64,000 bases of DNA from Pseudomonadota bacterium (GTDB lineage Bacteria > Pseudomonadota > Gammaproteobacteria > Xanthomonadales > Xanthomonadaceae): contig JAFEBX010000014.1 of the NCBI GenBank assembly GCA_018242425.1, positions 1 to 64,000 on the forward strand, in the 5' to 3' direction. This document shows positions 46,335 through 57,062 of the stretch, in pieces (the first letter of the stretch is position 1; each line of letters begins with the position of its first letter). The notes below the pieces were generated by a model, which ran no database searches, was not told the origin of the DNA, and saw only the letters and a program-made list of their open reading frames with translations. The position numbers and the translations under genes were made by a program.

Positions 46335-49300
46335 CGATTCGACGGGCGTGGCCGGGGTCGAGCCGCAGCAGGCGGCGGGCTTCGGCCTCGTCTTCCGGGG
46401 ACAACGGGGTCAGGGCGGCGAATTCGCCGGCGACGTGGCTGGCCAGCGGCAGGCCGTCGCGCACCAGCAGGCGGGCGCCGGCGATGCGCGGCAGGCGCGG
46501 GCCCGGCAGCAGGGTCCCGACCAGGTTGAGCGGGTCGAAGGCGGAGATCGGCAACATCACGCCGTCGGGGGCTTTCTTGCGGATCGCGCGCAGGGCGGCC
46601 ACCGCTTCGGGCAGGGCGAACTGCTCGCCGACCAGTCCAGCGACGAAACGGCCGCCGCGCAATTCGCCGCGCGCTTCCAGTCGGCGATAGACGCGCACCA
46701 GCTCGCGCCACGGCGGCAGCCACGCGGCTTCGCGTTCGAGGATGCGCCAGCACACCACGCCATAGCGGCGCAGCAGCACGCGCGCGATCTGCTCGATGTC
46801 GTCCGATCCGGAAGTGGCGTCTTCGGTGTCGGGCTTGCGTGGCGCGCGAGCGAGCGTCCAGCGCCCGGCATCCCGAATTCCGCTGACCAGCCCGCGACGC
46901 ACGCGACGCGTGCTCGCTTTCGGGCGCTTGCCCTGCGGCAACAGCAGCGCGCGCAAACCGGAGTAGCTGTCGCAGCTGGCCATCCCGCGCGCGACCAGCT
47001 CACCCAATGCATCCTCGAGTTCGGTTTGCAGCAATCGCGTTTCGTCGAGCAGTTCGTCGAAGAACGAGGCGCCGTGCGCGCGCAGCGCATCCGCGACTTT
47101 CTGCGCGCGCGACGACAGCGGCGCATCGTCGCGGGACGCATCGACCTGGCGCGACCACAGCGGCAGGGTGCGTCGCGGTACCAGCACGATGGGTGTTGCG
47201 CGCACCGGAGAATTCGCTTTCGTCGCGCCTTCCGCGCTCGGAGCGCGCAAACGCGCCCAGGCGATGCGTCCGGCCTGGCAGAGTTCGTCCAGCCAGTGGA
47301 TCGAGTAATCGGCGACGCGCGCGGGCAGCAACTCGCCTTCCCAGCTCGCGGCCGCGGCCTCGTAGCCTTCCAGCTGGGCCAGCACGCCGGCCAGCGCTTC
47401 CGGGCCGCGCAGTCGCGACGATGGCGCGACGTGTTGCCATTCGCAGAGGAAGCGCAGGAAATCGCGCGGCGGCACTGGCTCGATCTCGCGGCGCAATTTC
47501 CCGAGCGTGAGGCGATGGATGCGCGCGAGCAGGTTGCGTTCGCACCATTGCTCGCCGTCGATGTCGGGGTCGTTCGTGCTCGGATAAAATCGGCCGCGCA
47601 TGGCGTAGCCGTCGCGTTCCAGCATCGCCAGGCCGATGTCGATGTCGCCGGGATCAATCGTGAGGGTTGAAGCAAGCGTGGCGACGGTGACCGGGCCGCT
47701 GCCGGTCAGGCGCATGCGCAGCAGTTCGCGCACGGCGTCCTCGCGCGTCCACGCGAGGTCGGCATAACCGGGCGCGGCATCGATGCGCGGTTGCAGTGCG
47801 GCCTCGGGGTGAATGGCCTGCAGCATGCCCAGGCGTTCTGCTGCGCACCACAGGTCGACATCCACCAGCAAGGTCGCGCGCTGCTGCTTCGCCAGTTTTC
47901 GCAAGGTCTCCGACCAGTCGCTGGCTTCCGCTTCGGATGCGGTGATCGCGCCGAGGCTCATCAGCGCGTCATGTACTTCATCGTCGCTGCGCGCCTGCGG
48001 CCACGCGTCTTCGCGCACCTGTTCGATCGCGGCGATGTCCAGCCGCCCCAGGTCCGAAGCCTGTTGCGGATCGCTGTAGCGGCGCGTCTGCACGGCCTGG
48101 GTGCGGCGCTCTTCCAGCGGCGCGTCGTCGAGGAAGGCGTAGGGCTGTGCGTTCAATGCCTCGGCGGCGAACGGCGTCGGTGCGGTGAGATCGCGCGCGA
48201 CGATGCTGACGTCGCCGGACTCGAGCCTGCGCAGCATCGCCAGCCAGCCTTCGGTGTCCATCGCCTCTTCGAGGCAGTCGTGCAGCGTCTGCGCGACCAG
48301 CGGGTGATCGGGGATCTCGCGTTCTCCGACGATGTTCTCGAGGCAGGCCACCTGGTCGGGGAACACGGTGGCGAGCAGGTCTTCCGACTTCATCCGCTGC
48401 AGCTGCGGCGCGACCTTCTTGCCGCCGATGAAGCGCGGCAGCGCGAGCGCGGTGGTGGCATTCCAGCGCCAGCGCGCCGGGAACAGCGGCGCGTCGAGCA
48501 ACGCCTGCACCAGCACGTCCTTCGCCGAATTGGAATGCAGGAAATGGGAAACGTCGTCGAGCGGGAAGCTGTGGCTGGTCGAGAGCGACAGCACGATGGC
48601 GTTCTCGGTGGCGGCGGCCTGCAATTCGAAATTGAAACTGCGGCAGAAGCGCTTGCGCAGCGCAAGCCCCCAGGCGCGGTTGACGCGGCTGCCGTAGGGC
48701 GTGTGGATGACGAGCTGGGTGCCACCGGACTCGTCGAAGAAGCGTTCCATCGTCATCCGTTCCAGCGTCGGCAATACGCCGAAACCGGCGAGTTGTTCGG
48801 CGCAGTATTCGGCGATCTGGCGCGCGGCGTTCTCGTCCAGGCCAAGTTCCTCGCGCAGCCAGGCGATCGCGGGGGCAATGTCGATCGAACCGTCGTCGCC
48901 GTGCAACCGCGTTTCCAGTTCGCCGCGCAGGCGCGACACGCTATGCGACAACTCGTTGGTGCGTCCCGGTGCTTCGCCCAGCCAGAACGGGATGTTGGGC
49001 GGTTGGCCTTCGGCGTCCTCCACGCGCAATCGCCCGGCCTCGACGCGCAGGATCCGGTAGCTGGCGTTGCCGAGCTGGAAGATGTCGCCGGCGAGGCTTT
49101 CGATCGCGAAATCCTCGTTGACGGTGCCGATCATCACCGATTGCGGCTCCAGCACCACGGCGTAATCGGCGGTATCGGGAATGGTGCCGCCCGACATCGT
49201 CGCGGTGGTGCGCGCACCCTTGCGCGCCCGCAGCTGGCCGTGCACGGCGTCGCGGTGGATCCACGCACTGCGGGTGCCGCGTCGCGTCGTGAATCCTTCC

Positions 49301-50691
49301 GCCAGCATCTTCACGATGGCATCGAAGCGTTCGCGCTCCAGCTGCGCATACGGCCAGGCACGACGCACGGTGTCGAACAGCGCATCCTCGTTCCATTCGC
49401 GGCAGGCGACTTCGGCGACGATCTGTTGCGCGAGGACATCGACCGGCGCCGGCGGCATGATCAGCGCGTCGAGTTCGTGGCGTCGCACCGAATCCAGCAA
49501 CGCCACGCATTCCACCAGTTCGTCGCGTGTCGTCGGGACGATGCGGCCTTTCGGCATTCCACCGACATGGTGGCTGGCGCGGCCGACGCGCTGCAGGAAG
49601 GCGGCGATGCTGCGCGGCGATCCGATCTGCACGACCAGGTCGACATCGCCGATGTCGATGCCGAGTTCCAGCGACGCCGTCGCCACCAGCACTTTCAACT
49701 GACCATGCTTGAGCTTCTGTTCGGCATCGAGGCGTAGTTCCTTCGCCAGCGATCCGTGATGGGCGGCGACATGTTCCTTGCCCAGGCGTTCGCCGAGATG
49801 GCGCGACGCACGTTCGGCCATCCGTCGCGTGTTGACGAAGACCAGCGTCGTGCGGTGTTCCTCGACCCGTTCGGCGATGCGGTCGTAGACCAGCTCCCAC
49901 TGGTCGTTCGACATCACCGCCTGCAGCGGCACCGGCGTGAGTTCCAGCGCGAGATCGCGCGGCTTGGAGTGGCCGATATCGACCAGCGCGCAGTCGGGTT
50001 TGCCGTCGGCGTCGACATGCGCCGAACTGACCAGGTAACGCGCGACTTCCTCGATGGGTTTCTGCGTCGCCGACAGGCCGATGCGGGCGATGCGGCGTCC
50101 CGCCAGTGCATCCAGTCGTTCCAGCGACAACGCGAGGTGGCTGCCGCGCTTGCTCTGCACCACGGCGTGGATTTCGTCGACGATCACCGTGCGCACGCCG
50201 GCCAGCATGTCGCGCCCGGATTGCGAGCCGAGCAGGATGTACAGCGACTCCGGCGTCGTCACCAGGATGTGTGGCGGATGCTTGCGCAGCGCGGCGCGTT
50301 CGCCCTGCGGGGTGTCGCCGGTGCGCACGGCGGTGCGGATGGCGACGTCGGGCAGGCCGAGGCGCGCGAGTTCCTCGCGGATGCCGGCCAGCGGCGCCTC
50401 GAGGTTGAGATGGATGTCGTTCGACAGTGCCTTGAGCGGCGAGACGTACAGCACCTGTACGCCTTCGGGCAGCTCGCCCCGTGCCAGTCCGTCGCGCACC
50501 AATGCATCGATCGCGGCGAGGAACGCGGTCAGCGTCTTGCCCGATCCGGTCGGCGCCGCCACCAGCGTGTGCTGCCCGGCGGCGATCGCCGGCCACGCCG
50601 CGACCTGGGCGTCGGTGGGGCCGGGGAAGCTGCGCGCGAACCAGCCGGCGACGGCCGGATGGAACTGCGCGAGGGCGGGATGCGAAGCCAT
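46303..50691 (-). CDS. lhr: Lhr-family DEAD/DEAH-box helicase (full length)
   Basis: 1462 aa, near the size of the full-length E. coli Lhr (core plus long C-terminal domain). Superfamily-2 motifs: Walker [16 protein letters not shown], and the arginine-finger region [12 protein letters not shown]. The core is about residues 1-850; the C-terminal part (about 860-1462) fits the Lhr-CTD with winged-helix segments and recently linked DNA-repair glycosylase-like activity in homologues. ATG 50691 (MASHPALAQ) is preferred over a longer start that would run into the prmC promoter region. Its 3' end contains the ahpC operator. Confidence 0.93.
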   Translation of the reverse strand: MASHPALAQFHPAVAGWFARSFPGPTDAQVAAWPAIAAGQHTLVAAPTGSGKTLTAFLAAIDALVRDGLARGELPEGVQVLYVSPLKALSNDIHLNLEAPLAGIREELARLGLPDVAIRTAVRTGDTPQGERAALRKHPPHILVTTPESLYILLGSQSGRDMLAGVRTVIVDEIHAVVQSKRGSHLALSLERLDALAGRRIARIGLSATQKPIEEVARYLVSSAHVDADGKPDCALVDIGHSKPRDLALELTPVPLQAVMSNDQWELVYDRIAERVEEHRTTLVFVNTRRMAERASRHLGERLGKEHVAAHHGSLAKELRLDAEQKLKHGQLKVLVATASLELGIDIGDVDLVVQIGSPRSIAAFLQRVGRASHHVGGMPKGRIVPTTRDELVECVALLDSVRRHELDALIMPPAPVDVLAQQIVAEVACREWNEDALFDTVRRAWPYAQLERERFDAIVKMLAEGFTTRRGTRSAWIHRDAVHGQLRARKGARTTATMSGGTIPDTADYAVVLEPQSVMIGTVNEDFAIESLAGDIFQLGNASYRILRVEAGRLRVEDAEGQPPNIPFWLGEAPGRTNELSHSVSRLRGELETRLHGDDGSIDIAPAIAWLREELGLDENAARQIAEYCAEQLAGFGVLPTLERMTMERFFDESGGTQLVIHTPYGSRVNRAWGLALRKRFCRSFNFELQAAATENAIVLSLSTSHSFPLDDVSHFLHSNSAKDVLVQALLDAPLFPARWRWNATTALALPRFIGGKKVAPQLQRMKSEDLLATVFPDQVACLENIVGEREIPDHPLVAQTLHDCLEEAMDTEGWLAMLRRLESGDVSIVARDLTAPTPFAAEALNAQPYAFLDDAPLEERRTQAVQTRRYSDPQQASDLGRLDIAAIEQVREDAWPQARSDDEVHDALMSLGAITASEAEASDWSETLRKLAKQQRATLLVDVDLWCAAERLGMLQAIHPEAALQPRIDAAPGYADLAWTREDAVRELLRMRLTGSGPVTVATLASTLTIDPGDIDIGLAMLERDGYAMRGRFYPSTNDPDIDGEQWCERNLLARIHRLTLGKLRREIEPVPPRDFLRFLCEWQHVAPSSRLRGPEALAGVLAQLEGYEAAAASWEGELLPARVADYSIHWLDELCQAGRIAWARLRAPSAEGATKANSPVRATPIVLVPRRTLPLWSRQVDASRDDAPLSSRAQKVADALRAHGASFFDELLDETRLLQTELEDALGELVARGMASCDSYSGLRALLLPQGKRPKASTRRVRRGLVSGIRDAGRWTLARAPRKPDTEDATSGSDDIEQIARVLLRRYGVVCWRILEREAAWLPPWRELVRVYRRLEARGELRGGRFVAGLVGEQFALPEAVAALRAIRKKAPDGVMLPISAFDPLNLVGTLLPGPRLPRIAGARLLVRDGLPLASHVAGEFAALTPLSPEDEAEARRLLRLDPGHARRIDRHNLSIESQ

Positions 50692-50788
50692 CGCCGGATT
50701 ATCCGCCGCGGCCAGCGACCCGCCCTGAATGCCGGAGTGGAAGTCGAAGCGGATCTGGCCGTGCATCAGGGCAGGATGGAACGGCGGC

Positions 50789-50805
50789 GTCTCAGTGACT
50801 GAGAC
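50789..50805. promoter_or_regulatory. 17-bp perfect palindrome just before prmC
   Basis: GTCTCAGT-G-ACTGAGAC has 8-bp arms around a central G and ends 15 bases before the prmC ATG, in the 129-bp lhr/prmC divergent gap. It could be an operator or an mRNA hairpin near the ribosome site. No known regulator's consensus is matched with confidence. Confidence 0.5.
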
Positions 50806-50820
50806 GGGTAGCATGGCGGG

Positions 50821-51642
50821 ATGAATTTGCCGCCCATCCGCGAACTCCTCGCCGACGCCAGCCGGCGCATCGATCCGATCGATGCCGAGTGGCTGCTGCT
50901 GCACGTGATCGATCGTTCGCACACGTGGCTCTTCAGCAATCGCGATGCCGTGCTCGGCCACGAACAGGCGCGCAACTTCGAATCACTGGTACAGCGACGC
51001 GAGCAGGGTGAGCCGGTGGCCTATCTCACTGGCCGTCGCGGGTTCTGGTCGCTCGATCTCGAAGTCACGCCGGCGACGCTGATCCCGCGACCGGAAACCG
51101 AATTGCTGGTGGAGCTGGCGCTGGAGAAATTGATGGATGGCGGTTCCGCCGCCGATCTCGGTACCGGAAGTGGCGCGATCGCGCTGGCCATCGCGCACGA
51201 ACGCAAGCAGTCGCGCGTCATCGCAACCGATGCAAGCCGCGATGCGCTGGAAGTCGCGCAACGCAATGCCGAACGTCTCGGCATCGCCAACGTCGAATTC
51301 CGCCATGGCGAATGGTTCTCGCCGCTGCAGGGCCAACGCTTCGATTTGATCGCCAGCAACCCGCCCTACATCGCCGTCGACGATCCGCACCTGGTCGAAG
51401 GCGATCTGCGCTTCGAGCCCGCGTCGGCGCTGTCATCGGGCAGCGACGGGCTGGACGATATCCGCATCATCGTGGCGGATGCGCCGGCCCATCTCCAAGC
51501 GGGTGGCTGGTTGATGCTGGAGCACGGCTACGACCAGGGCGATGGCGTGCGCGCGTTGCTCGAACGCGCGGGCTTCGCCGATGTGGCGACGCGCCGCGAT
51601 CTGGAAGGGCGTGATCGGGTCACGCTGGGGCGGTGGCGATAA
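50821..51642 (+). CDS. prmC: peptide chain release factor N5-glutamine methyltransferase PrmC
   Basis: 273 aa. Methylates the GGQ Gln of RF1/RF2. SAM motif [15 protein letters not shown] and catalytic [12 protein letters not shown] are present; the N-terminal helical domain is DAEWLLLHV followed by YLTGRRGFW. It is divergent from lhr; prfA is not adjacent in the window. Confidence 0.95.
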   Translation: MNLPPIRELLADASRRIDPIDAEWLLLHVIDRSHTWLFSNRDAVLGHEQARNFESLVQRREQGEPVAYLTGRRGFWSLDLEVTPATLIPRPETELLVELALEKLMDGGSAADLGTGSGAIALAIAHERKQSRVIATDASRDALEVAQRNAERLGIANVEFRHGEWFSPLQGQRFDLIASNPPYIAVDDPHLVEGDLRFEPASALSSGSDGLDDIRIIVADAPAHLQAGGWLMLEHGYDQGDGVRALLERAGFADVATRRDLEGRDRVTLGRWR

Positions 51643-51674
51643 ACTTCACCCATCGCCACGCCGCAGGATCCCCC

Positions 51675-52628
51675 ATGCGCAGCCTTTACCCCGAGATCGA
51701 GCCCTACCAGAGCGGCATGCTGGCCGTCAGCGACCGCCATTCCATCCATTGGGAACAGTGCGGCAACCCCGACGGCAAGCCGGTGGTGATGTTGCACGGT
51801 GGGCCCGGTGCGGGCTGCGGCGCCAACATGCGGCGTTTCCACGATCCGAAGAAGTACCGGATCATCCTGTTCGACCAGCGTGGCGCGGGGCGCAGCACGC
51901 CGTTCGCGGACCTGGTCGACAACACGACGTGGGATCTCGTCGCCGACATCGAGCGCATCCGCGAAATGCTCGGCATCGAGCACTGGCAGGTGTTCGGTGG
52001 ATCGTGGGGTTCGACGCTGGCGCTGGCGTATGCGGAGACGTATCCCGAGCGCGTGACCGAACTGGTGCTGCGCGGCATCTTCATGCTGAGGCGCTGGGAA
52101 CTCGAATGGTTCTACCAGGAAGGCGCGTCGCGGCTGTTCCCCGATGCCTGGCAGCACTACCTCTCGGTGATCCCGGAAAGCGAGCGCGGCGACATGATGG
52201 CGGCGTACCACAAGCGCCTGACCAGCGACGACGAATCGGTGCGGCTGGCGGCGGCGCAAGCGTGGGCGATCTGGGAAGGCGGCACCAGCTACCTGCGCAT
52301 CCCCGGCGATTACGTCACCAGCCATGGCGATCCGAAATTCGCGCTGCCGTTCGCGCGGATCGAGAACCACTATTTCGTCAACAAGGGCTTCTTCGAAGTC
52401 GACGACCAGTTGCTGCGCGATGCCCACAAGATTGCCGACATCCCCGGCGTGATCGTGCACGGGCGTTACGACGTGGTGTGCCCGGTGCAGAACGCCTTCG
52501 ACCTGCACAAGGCGTGGCCGAAGTCGGAACTGCATGTCTCGCCGCTATCGGGGCATTCGGCGTTCGAGGCCGAGAACATCGACGCGCTGGTGCGCGCGAC
52601 CGATCACTTCGCGCCGATCGCGATGTGA
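51675..52628 (+). CDS. pip: prolyl aminopeptidase (proline iminopeptidase)
   Basis: 317 aa alpha/beta hydrolase that removes N-terminal Pro. HGGPGAG (oxyanion region), nucleophile Ser in GGSWGSTLAL, and catalytic His in PLSGHSAFEAEN are in order; DQRGAGRSTP is typical of the family. ATG 51675 has AGGA about six bases upstream; a longer start overlaps the end of prmC. Convergent with the next gene, three bases apart. Confidence 0.95.
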   Translation: MRSLYPEIEPYQSGMLAVSDRHSIHWEQCGNPDGKPVVMLHGGPGAGCGANMRRFHDPKKYRIILFDQRGAGRSTPFADLVDNTTWDLVADIERIREMLGIEHWQVFGGSWGSTLALAYAETYPERVTELVLRGIFMLRRWELEWFYQEGASRLFPDAWQHYLSVIPESERGDMMAAYHKRLTSDDESVRLAAAQAWAIWEGGTSYLRIPGDYVTSHGDPKFALPFARIENHYFVNKGFFEVDDQLLRDAHKIADIPGVIVHGRYDVVCPVQNAFDLHKAWPKSELHVSPLSGHSAFEAENIDALVRATDHFAPIAM

Positions 52629-52631
52629 TCT

Positions 52632-53186
52632 TCAGCGAGCCGGGCTTCCATCCGGCTCGTGGTCGATCATCCACAGCCCGGCCCACAGCTTGAGGTCGAG
52701 TTCGTAGCCCTTGGCATGTTGTTGCATCAGCCACGCGGGAGCCTGCTTGCGTGGAACGGCGTGCACGGTGATGCCCTCGTCGGGCGTACCGCCGCCATCG
52801 CCGACCTTCACCAGGTCGCGGGCGCGGACGAAGGCGATGCGCTCGTTGCTCATGCCGGAGCTGGTCGGTCCGATCAGCAGCACGCGCACGTCGCGTGCAT
52901 CCCAGCCGGTTTCCTCGATCAGCTCGCGTCGTGCCGCTTCTTCCAGGGTGTCGTCGTCGCGTTCGTCGCCGACCAGCCCTGCCGGCATCTCGATGGTGCG
53001 TGCCTGCAGCGGAACGCGGTATTGCTCGACGAACAACACCTCGTCGTCCGGCGTCACCGCGATGATCAGCACCGCCATGCCTTCGTGATGCACGCGCTCG
53101 CACGATTCCCAGGTTCCGCGCTTGACCAGTCGCAGCCAGTTGCCCTGGTAGAGGAGTTCGCTGGGGGCGTCGATTTGGTGGGCCAT
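52632..53186 (-). CDS. NUDIX hydrolase (ADP-ribose pyrophosphatase-like)
   Basis: 184 aa. The NUDIX box runs from PAGLVGDERDDDTLEEAA through RRELIEETG; the first Glu of the consensus GX5EX7REUXEEXGU is Asp here, a mild departure. Preceding EQYRVPLQARTIEMPAG is like ADP-ribose pyrophosphatases. It is the last gene of a three-gene minus-strand operon, seven bases after the exonuclease. Confidence 0.85.
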   Translation of the reverse strand: MAHQIDAPSELLYQGNWLRLVKRGTWESCERVHHEGMAVLIIAVTPDDEVLFVEQYRVPLQARTIEMPAGLVGDERDDDTLEEAARRELIEETGWDARDVRVLLIGPTSSGMSNERIAFVRARDLVKVGDGGGTPDEGITVHAVPRKQAPAWLMQQHAKGYELDLKLWAGLWMIDHEPDGSPAR

Positions 53187-53193
53187 GCAGGTC

Positions 53194-54120
53194 TCAGGCA
53201 GGAGAGGTGGAGTCGAGGCCGGCCGCAACCTGCAGGCGGCGACGGGTCAATGGACCGAAGCGCAGGCTATCGCACAGCGATGACAGCGTCGCGGCATCGG
53301 CGTTGCCGCGTGCGAATGGCGGCTGGTGCGGATCCAGCGGGACATCGACGGCGATCGTGGTGAGCTGGCGATACATCAACACCTTCTCGCGATGTTCGCG
53401 CAGCGATGCCGCCGCGCGCGCCGAGCCGCGCTGGCGCAGGAACGGCACTTCGTCGACGCGGTCGAGCAGGGCATCGAGCGATCCGAAATGCGAGATCAGC
53501 ACCGCCGCGGTTTTCTGGCCGATGCCGGGCACACCGGGAATGTTGTCGACGGCGTCGCCGCACAGCGCGAGGTAATCGGCGATCTGGTGCGCCTGCACGC
53601 CATGTTTGGCCTTGACGCCGGCTTCGCCCCAACGCAGGTCGCGCGCGAAGTCGAATTGCTCGTCGTCGCCTTGCAGCAGTTGCGACAGGTCCTTGTCGGC
53701 CGAAACGATCACGCCGCGCGTGTTGTGCGCGCGTGACTGCACCAGCGCACTGCCGATCAGATCGTCGGCCTCGTAATCGGTGTGCGCCAATACCGCCAGG
53801 CCCAGCGCCGCGCTCAGTGCCTTGCAATATGCGAACTGGCGGCGCAATTCCTCGGGCGCCGGCTCGCGGTTGGCCTTGTACTCGGGATAGAGCCGATTGC
53901 GGAAACACGAGTCCAGCGCCTCGTCGAAAGCGACCACGACGTGCTGCGGGCGCTCGCGCTCGATCAGCTCCACAAGGAAACGCGCGAAACCGTGGACGGC
54001 ATTGAGCGGCCAGCCGTCGTCGTCGTGCCATTCGTCCGGCATCGAATGCCAGGCGCGGAACACGTACATGCTGGCGTCGACCAGGTACAGGGTCGGGCGT
54101 GGATGCAGCACCCGGCTCAT
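53194..54120 (-). CDS. 5'-3' exonuclease / flap endonuclease-like protein (Xni/Pol I N-domain type)
   Basis: 308 aa. Resembles the 5'-nuclease domain of DNA polymerase I standing alone. Metal-binding acidic residues occur in LVDASMYVFRAW, VAFDEALDSCFRNRLYPEYKANR, DYEADDLIGS and VSADKDLSQLL, followed by the helix-hairpin-helix DNIPGVPGIGQKTAAVLI. It should degrade RNA primers or flaps. ATG 54120 overlaps the nitroreductase stop. Confidence 0.9.
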   Translation of the reverse strand: MSRVLHPRPTLYLVDASMYVFRAWHSMPDEWHDDDGWPLNAVHGFARFLVELIERERPQHVVVAFDEALDSCFRNRLYPEYKANREPAPEELRRQFAYCKALSAALGLAVLAHTDYEADDLIGSALVQSRAHNTRGVIVSADKDLSQLLQGDDEQFDFARDLRWGEAGVKAKHGVQAHQIADYLALCGDAVDNIPGVPGIGQKTAAVLISHFGSLDALLDRVDEVPFLRQRGSARAAASLREHREKVLMYRQLTTIAVDVPLDPHQPPFARGNADAATLSSLCDSLRFGPLTRRRLQVAAGLDSTSPA

Positions 54121-54683
54121 CGCGGCGTCCAGTCGCTGACCAGGGCGACGGGATCGGGACGGTCGCGTTCCGGTGCTTCCATCAGCGGGGTGCCGATGTG
54201 GATGAAGCCGACGATCGCCTCGTCTTCGGCGACGCCGAGATGCGCGCGGATCACCGGATCGTAGGCGGCCCAGCCGGTCAGCCATTGCGCGCCGAAGCCG
54301 GCTGCCTGCGCCGCCTGCAGCAATGCGAAGCACACGCACGATGCGGTCGAGAAGCGTTCGCTGGCCGGGATCTTTTCGTCCGGTCCCTGCCTGGCGATCA
54401 CGGCGACGATCAGCGGCGCGAAGCTGAAACGTTCGCGCTCCTTCTGGAGGATGGCCTCGCCGGCGTGGGGATCGCGCTCGCGGGTGCGGGCCTCCAGCAA
54501 TCCGCCAAGGGCGAGACGGGCGTCGCCACTGATTCTCAGGAAGCGGAACGGAATGCGTTTTCCGTGATCAGGGACACGGATTGCGGACTGCAACATGCGT
54601 GAGAACTGGGCTTCGTCCGGGCCCGGCGCCGACAGTTGGCGGGACGGAACCGATCGGCGGCGATCGAGGCATTCGAATGTCAT
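54117..54683 (-). CDS. nitroreductase-family flavoprotein (YdjA-like)
   Basis: 188 aa. FMN-binding nitroreductase fold of the small YdjA type: RRRSVPSRQL at the N-terminus, an FMN/NADPH region near ASCVCFALLQAAQAAGFGAQWLTGW and a C-terminal FIHIGTPLMEAPERDRPD. Probably reduces nitro or quinone-like compounds with NAD(P)H; the substrate is unknown. First gene of the operon with the exonuclease and NUDIX gene. Confidence 0.88.
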   Translation of the reverse strand: MTFECLDRRRSVPSRQLSAPGPDEAQFSRMLQSAIRVPDHGKRIPFRFLRISGDARLALGGLLEARTRERDPHAGEAILQKERERFSFAPLIVAVIARQGPDEKIPASERFSTASCVCFALLQAAQAAGFGAQWLTGWAAYDPVIRAHLGVAEDEAIVGFIHIGTPLMEAPERDRPDPVALVSDWTPR

Positions 54684-54762
54684 GGACGTGTGAGGGTTTC
54701 CTGCTTAGGATGGTGAACAGGGGGGATTCTTCCCGTCGCCCAAGGGCGGCGGTCAGCATCTC

Positions 54763-54777
54763 AGAGGTATGGCTTGA
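54763..54777 (+). promoter_or_regulatory. Start region of the DUF1631 gene: AGAGG, minigene ATG-GCT-TGA, TTG start
   Basis: AGAGG (54763-54767) is six bases before TTG 54774, the only start codon available between the in-frame stop at 54714 and the conserved N-terminus. An out-of-frame ATG GCT TGA (54769-54777) overlaps this start. Ribosomes could initiate there, make two codons and stop on top of the real start. Confidence 0.6.
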
Positions 54778-57044
54778 CTCGGAATGATTCCACAATTCCA
54801 GCGACAAGCCAGGTTGAAGAGCAGCAAAGGAAGGCGGCACGCCTGGTTGCCGAGTTCGTGTCGGCAAAGCTTGCGCCATTCTGGAGCGAGCTGAAGAGCG
54901 CGCTCGACCGTATTCCGGTCGGACCCAACAATTTCTCCACCCTGCCGCGCGACCAGTTCATCGTGCACGGGATGCTGGATGGCACCCAGGATTGGCATGC
55001 GCGTTTGCGCGCGACCCTGGAAGCCGACGCGATGGCGTGGTGGCATCGCCAGACCACGCGCAGCGGAACGGCGCTGACCCTGATGGGCGAAAGCGAGCTG
55101 TTGCTCGAGATCGATGCACAGCAGGCCAACGAAGCGATTCGCGCGCGCCTGGGGTCATTGACGCAGCGGCTGGATCACGCCCTCGAAGCATTCTCGCGAG
55201 GCGCGGGGCTCCCCGGGCACGAGAACCCGTGGAACGTGGAAGGCATCACCCGCAGCTTCATGTCGACGTTCGATCGCGAGGCGATGACGCCGACGCTGAT
55301 TCCGCTGCTGATGCGCCATTACGAAACACAGATGAGCGCGGTCCTGCGAACGTTGATCCCTGAATTGTTGCGGGTGATCGGCGATGGCGAATCGCAGGCC
55401 GAGGCTTTCGACAGTCCGGCATCGGGGCATGCCCCTGCCAGCGGTGGAGGCAACGGCTGGCAGCCGGACGGCGGCATGGTCGAATCCTTGCCGGCGAATC
55501 TTGGCGGACAGGGCGCTGGCGGCAGTGAAGAGAGCTACGGCGGCGAACATGTGCCGTCGCATCCCGGGTCGCGCGCGCCCGTCGAAATCGGCAGCTATGC
55601 CAGCGTGCGTCCCGAAACCCGTTACCGCACGCGCGTCCACGCCCAGCTGGATGCCTGGCGCCGGCGCATCAGCAATGGCGAGGGCAGTCCGCGCACCGCG
55701 CCGAACGCGATGGCGCGGGTGATCAACACTTCCGAAGTGCTCACGATCGCTTCCGTCCTCCAGGGGGACGATCCGGCGCCTTTCGTGCGCGCCTTGCGCG
55801 GTGAGGACGACCGCTCGCTGCCGATGGTGATCCGCCAGGAATTGATGGCGGCGGCAGGGCAGTTCGGTTTCGATCCCCAGCAGTCGTCGTTCGCCGAAGT
55901 CGAGGAGGATGCGGTGGACCTGGTGGCGATGCTGTTCGATGGCCTGCAGCGCGCCAACGCCTTCGAGGAACCGGCGACGAAGATGATGGGCAAGCTGGTC
56001 GTGCCCTACGTCAAGGTCGCGGTGATCGACGATTCGCTGTTCGAAAACCGTGGCCATCCCGCGCGGCGCCTGCTCGATGCGCTGGTGGAAGCCTGCGACG
56101 GCAACACCGGCGACACCCATGCCAGCCGCTCGATGCTCGAGCGCGCTTCGCAGGTCGTCGACCAGGTGGTTGCGCGCTTCCAGGAAAACATGGCGATCTT
56201 CGATCTTGCCGCCCGTGAACTCCAGGAGTTGCTCGATCGCCAGCGCACCCTGGCGGAAGTGACCGAGCGCCGCATCACCGAAACCCTGCAGGGGCAGGAA
56301 CGCCTGCGCCAGGCGCGGATCGCCGCCGACGAGGCGGTGAATGTCTCGCTCGAGGGACGCAAGGTGCTGCCGGATACCTTCCAATTCCTGTCCGAATACT
56401 GGCGCAACGTGCTGGTGCAGGGCTGGTTGCGCTTTGGCGATCGCTCGCCGCGTTACCAGGCGATGCGCGCGGTCGGCGATGCCTTGTTGCAGATGGATGC
56501 CGATGCGGTGGCCCTGCGCAGCCGCGCCCTCGCAGCGGGCTTCGAGCACAATCGCGCCGCCATCCTCGAGGACCTGCGCTTCGTCGGCCTGCAGGGCGAA
56601 GCCGCGATCGAGGCGCTGGCGCGCTTGGCCGCAGGCCTGTTGCGCGCCGATGCCGCGCCGGATGAGGCGATGCTGTCGAATCCGCCCGAACCGCTGCTCG
56701 ACGAACTGCCGCTGCACGTTCCCGACATGGAACGGCGTTCGCGCGGCGTGGACAGCGTGCTGGTGGCGCGCGTGCGCCGGTTGCGTGCTGGCCAGGGACT
56801 GCGCATCGTCGAGGATGGTGGACAGGAAACCATGGCCAAGATCGCCTGGGTGAGCGCGATCACCGGGCGCATCCTGGTGGTCAATCGCCGTGGCGAACGG
56901 CGGATGGTGGTGCGGCCGGAAACGATGGCGGTGCTCATCGCCGATGGCCGCGTGCTGGTGCGTTCTGTCGAGCCGCCGGTCGATCAGGTCATGGCGCAGG
57001 TCGCCGACTCGCTCGGGGAGCGGCGTTTCGCGCAAACGGGGTGA
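54774..57044 (+). CDS. DUF1631-family protein
   Basis: 756 aa, largely helical cytoplasmic protein of the DUF1631 type. The N-terminal region (1-210) has LVAEFVSAKLAPFW and FMSTFDREAMTPTLIPLL; a Gly/Ser-rich disordered stretch follows (about 210-285), then a long helical domain (300-640). The last 90 residues (SVLVARVRRLRAGQGLRI through LVVNRRGERRMVVRP) form a beta-rich module that could be PilZ-like, though I do not see a clear RxxxR...(D/N)xSxxG signature. Function is not established; a link to the c-di-GMP enzyme in the window is only possible. The start must be TTG 54774. It converges on the DUF3106 gene, 18 bp apart. Confidence 0.8.
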   Translation: MTRNDSTIPATSQVEEQQRKAARLVAEFVSAKLAPFWSELKSALDRIPVGPNNFSTLPRDQFIVHGMLDGTQDWHARLRATLEADAMAWWHRQTTRSGTALTLMGESELLLEIDAQQANEAIRARLGSLTQRLDHALEAFSRGAGLPGHENPWNVEGITRSFMSTFDREAMTPTLIPLLMRHYETQMSAVLRTLIPELLRVIGDGESQAEAFDSPASGHAPASGGGNGWQPDGGMVESLPANLGGQGAGGSEESYGGEHVPSHPGSRAPVEIGSYASVRPETRYRTRVHAQLDAWRRRISNGEGSPRTAPNAMARVINTSEVLTIASVLQGDDPAPFVRALRGEDDRSLPMVIRQELMAAAGQFGFDPQQSSFAEVEEDAVDLVAMLFDGLQRANAFEEPATKMMGKLVVPYVKVAVIDDSLFENRGHPARRLLDALVEACDGNTGDTHASRSMLERASQVVDQVVARFQENMAIFDLAARELQELLDRQRTLAEVTERRITETLQGQERLRQARIAADEAVNVSLEGRKVLPDTFQFLSEYWRNVLVQGWLRFGDRSPRYQAMRAVGDALLQMDADAVALRSRALAAGFEHNRAAILEDLRFVGLQGEAAIEALARLAAGLLRADAAPDEAMLSNPPEPLLDELPLHVPDMERRSRGVDSVLVARVRRLRAGQGLRIVEDGGQETMAKIAWVSAITGRILVVNRRGERRMVVRPETMAVLIADGRVLVRSVEPPVDQVMAQVADSLGERRFAQTG

Positions 57045-57062
57045 TGCGGCGGTTTTGCGTCC

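Noticed and set aside
47791..49737. Antisense frame of 648 aa within lhr
   Set aside because: Mirror of helicase coding sequence; composition bias typical of shadows in high-GC DNA.
52920..53005. Atypical NUDIX box (Asp for the first Glu) as a sign of an inactive enzyme
   Set aside because: The catalytic REUxEE part is intact and such substitutions are tolerated, so inactivity is not supported.
55155..57035. Antisense frame of 626 aa over the DUF1631 gene
   Set aside because: Shadow; His/Gln/Arg-rich with no domain.
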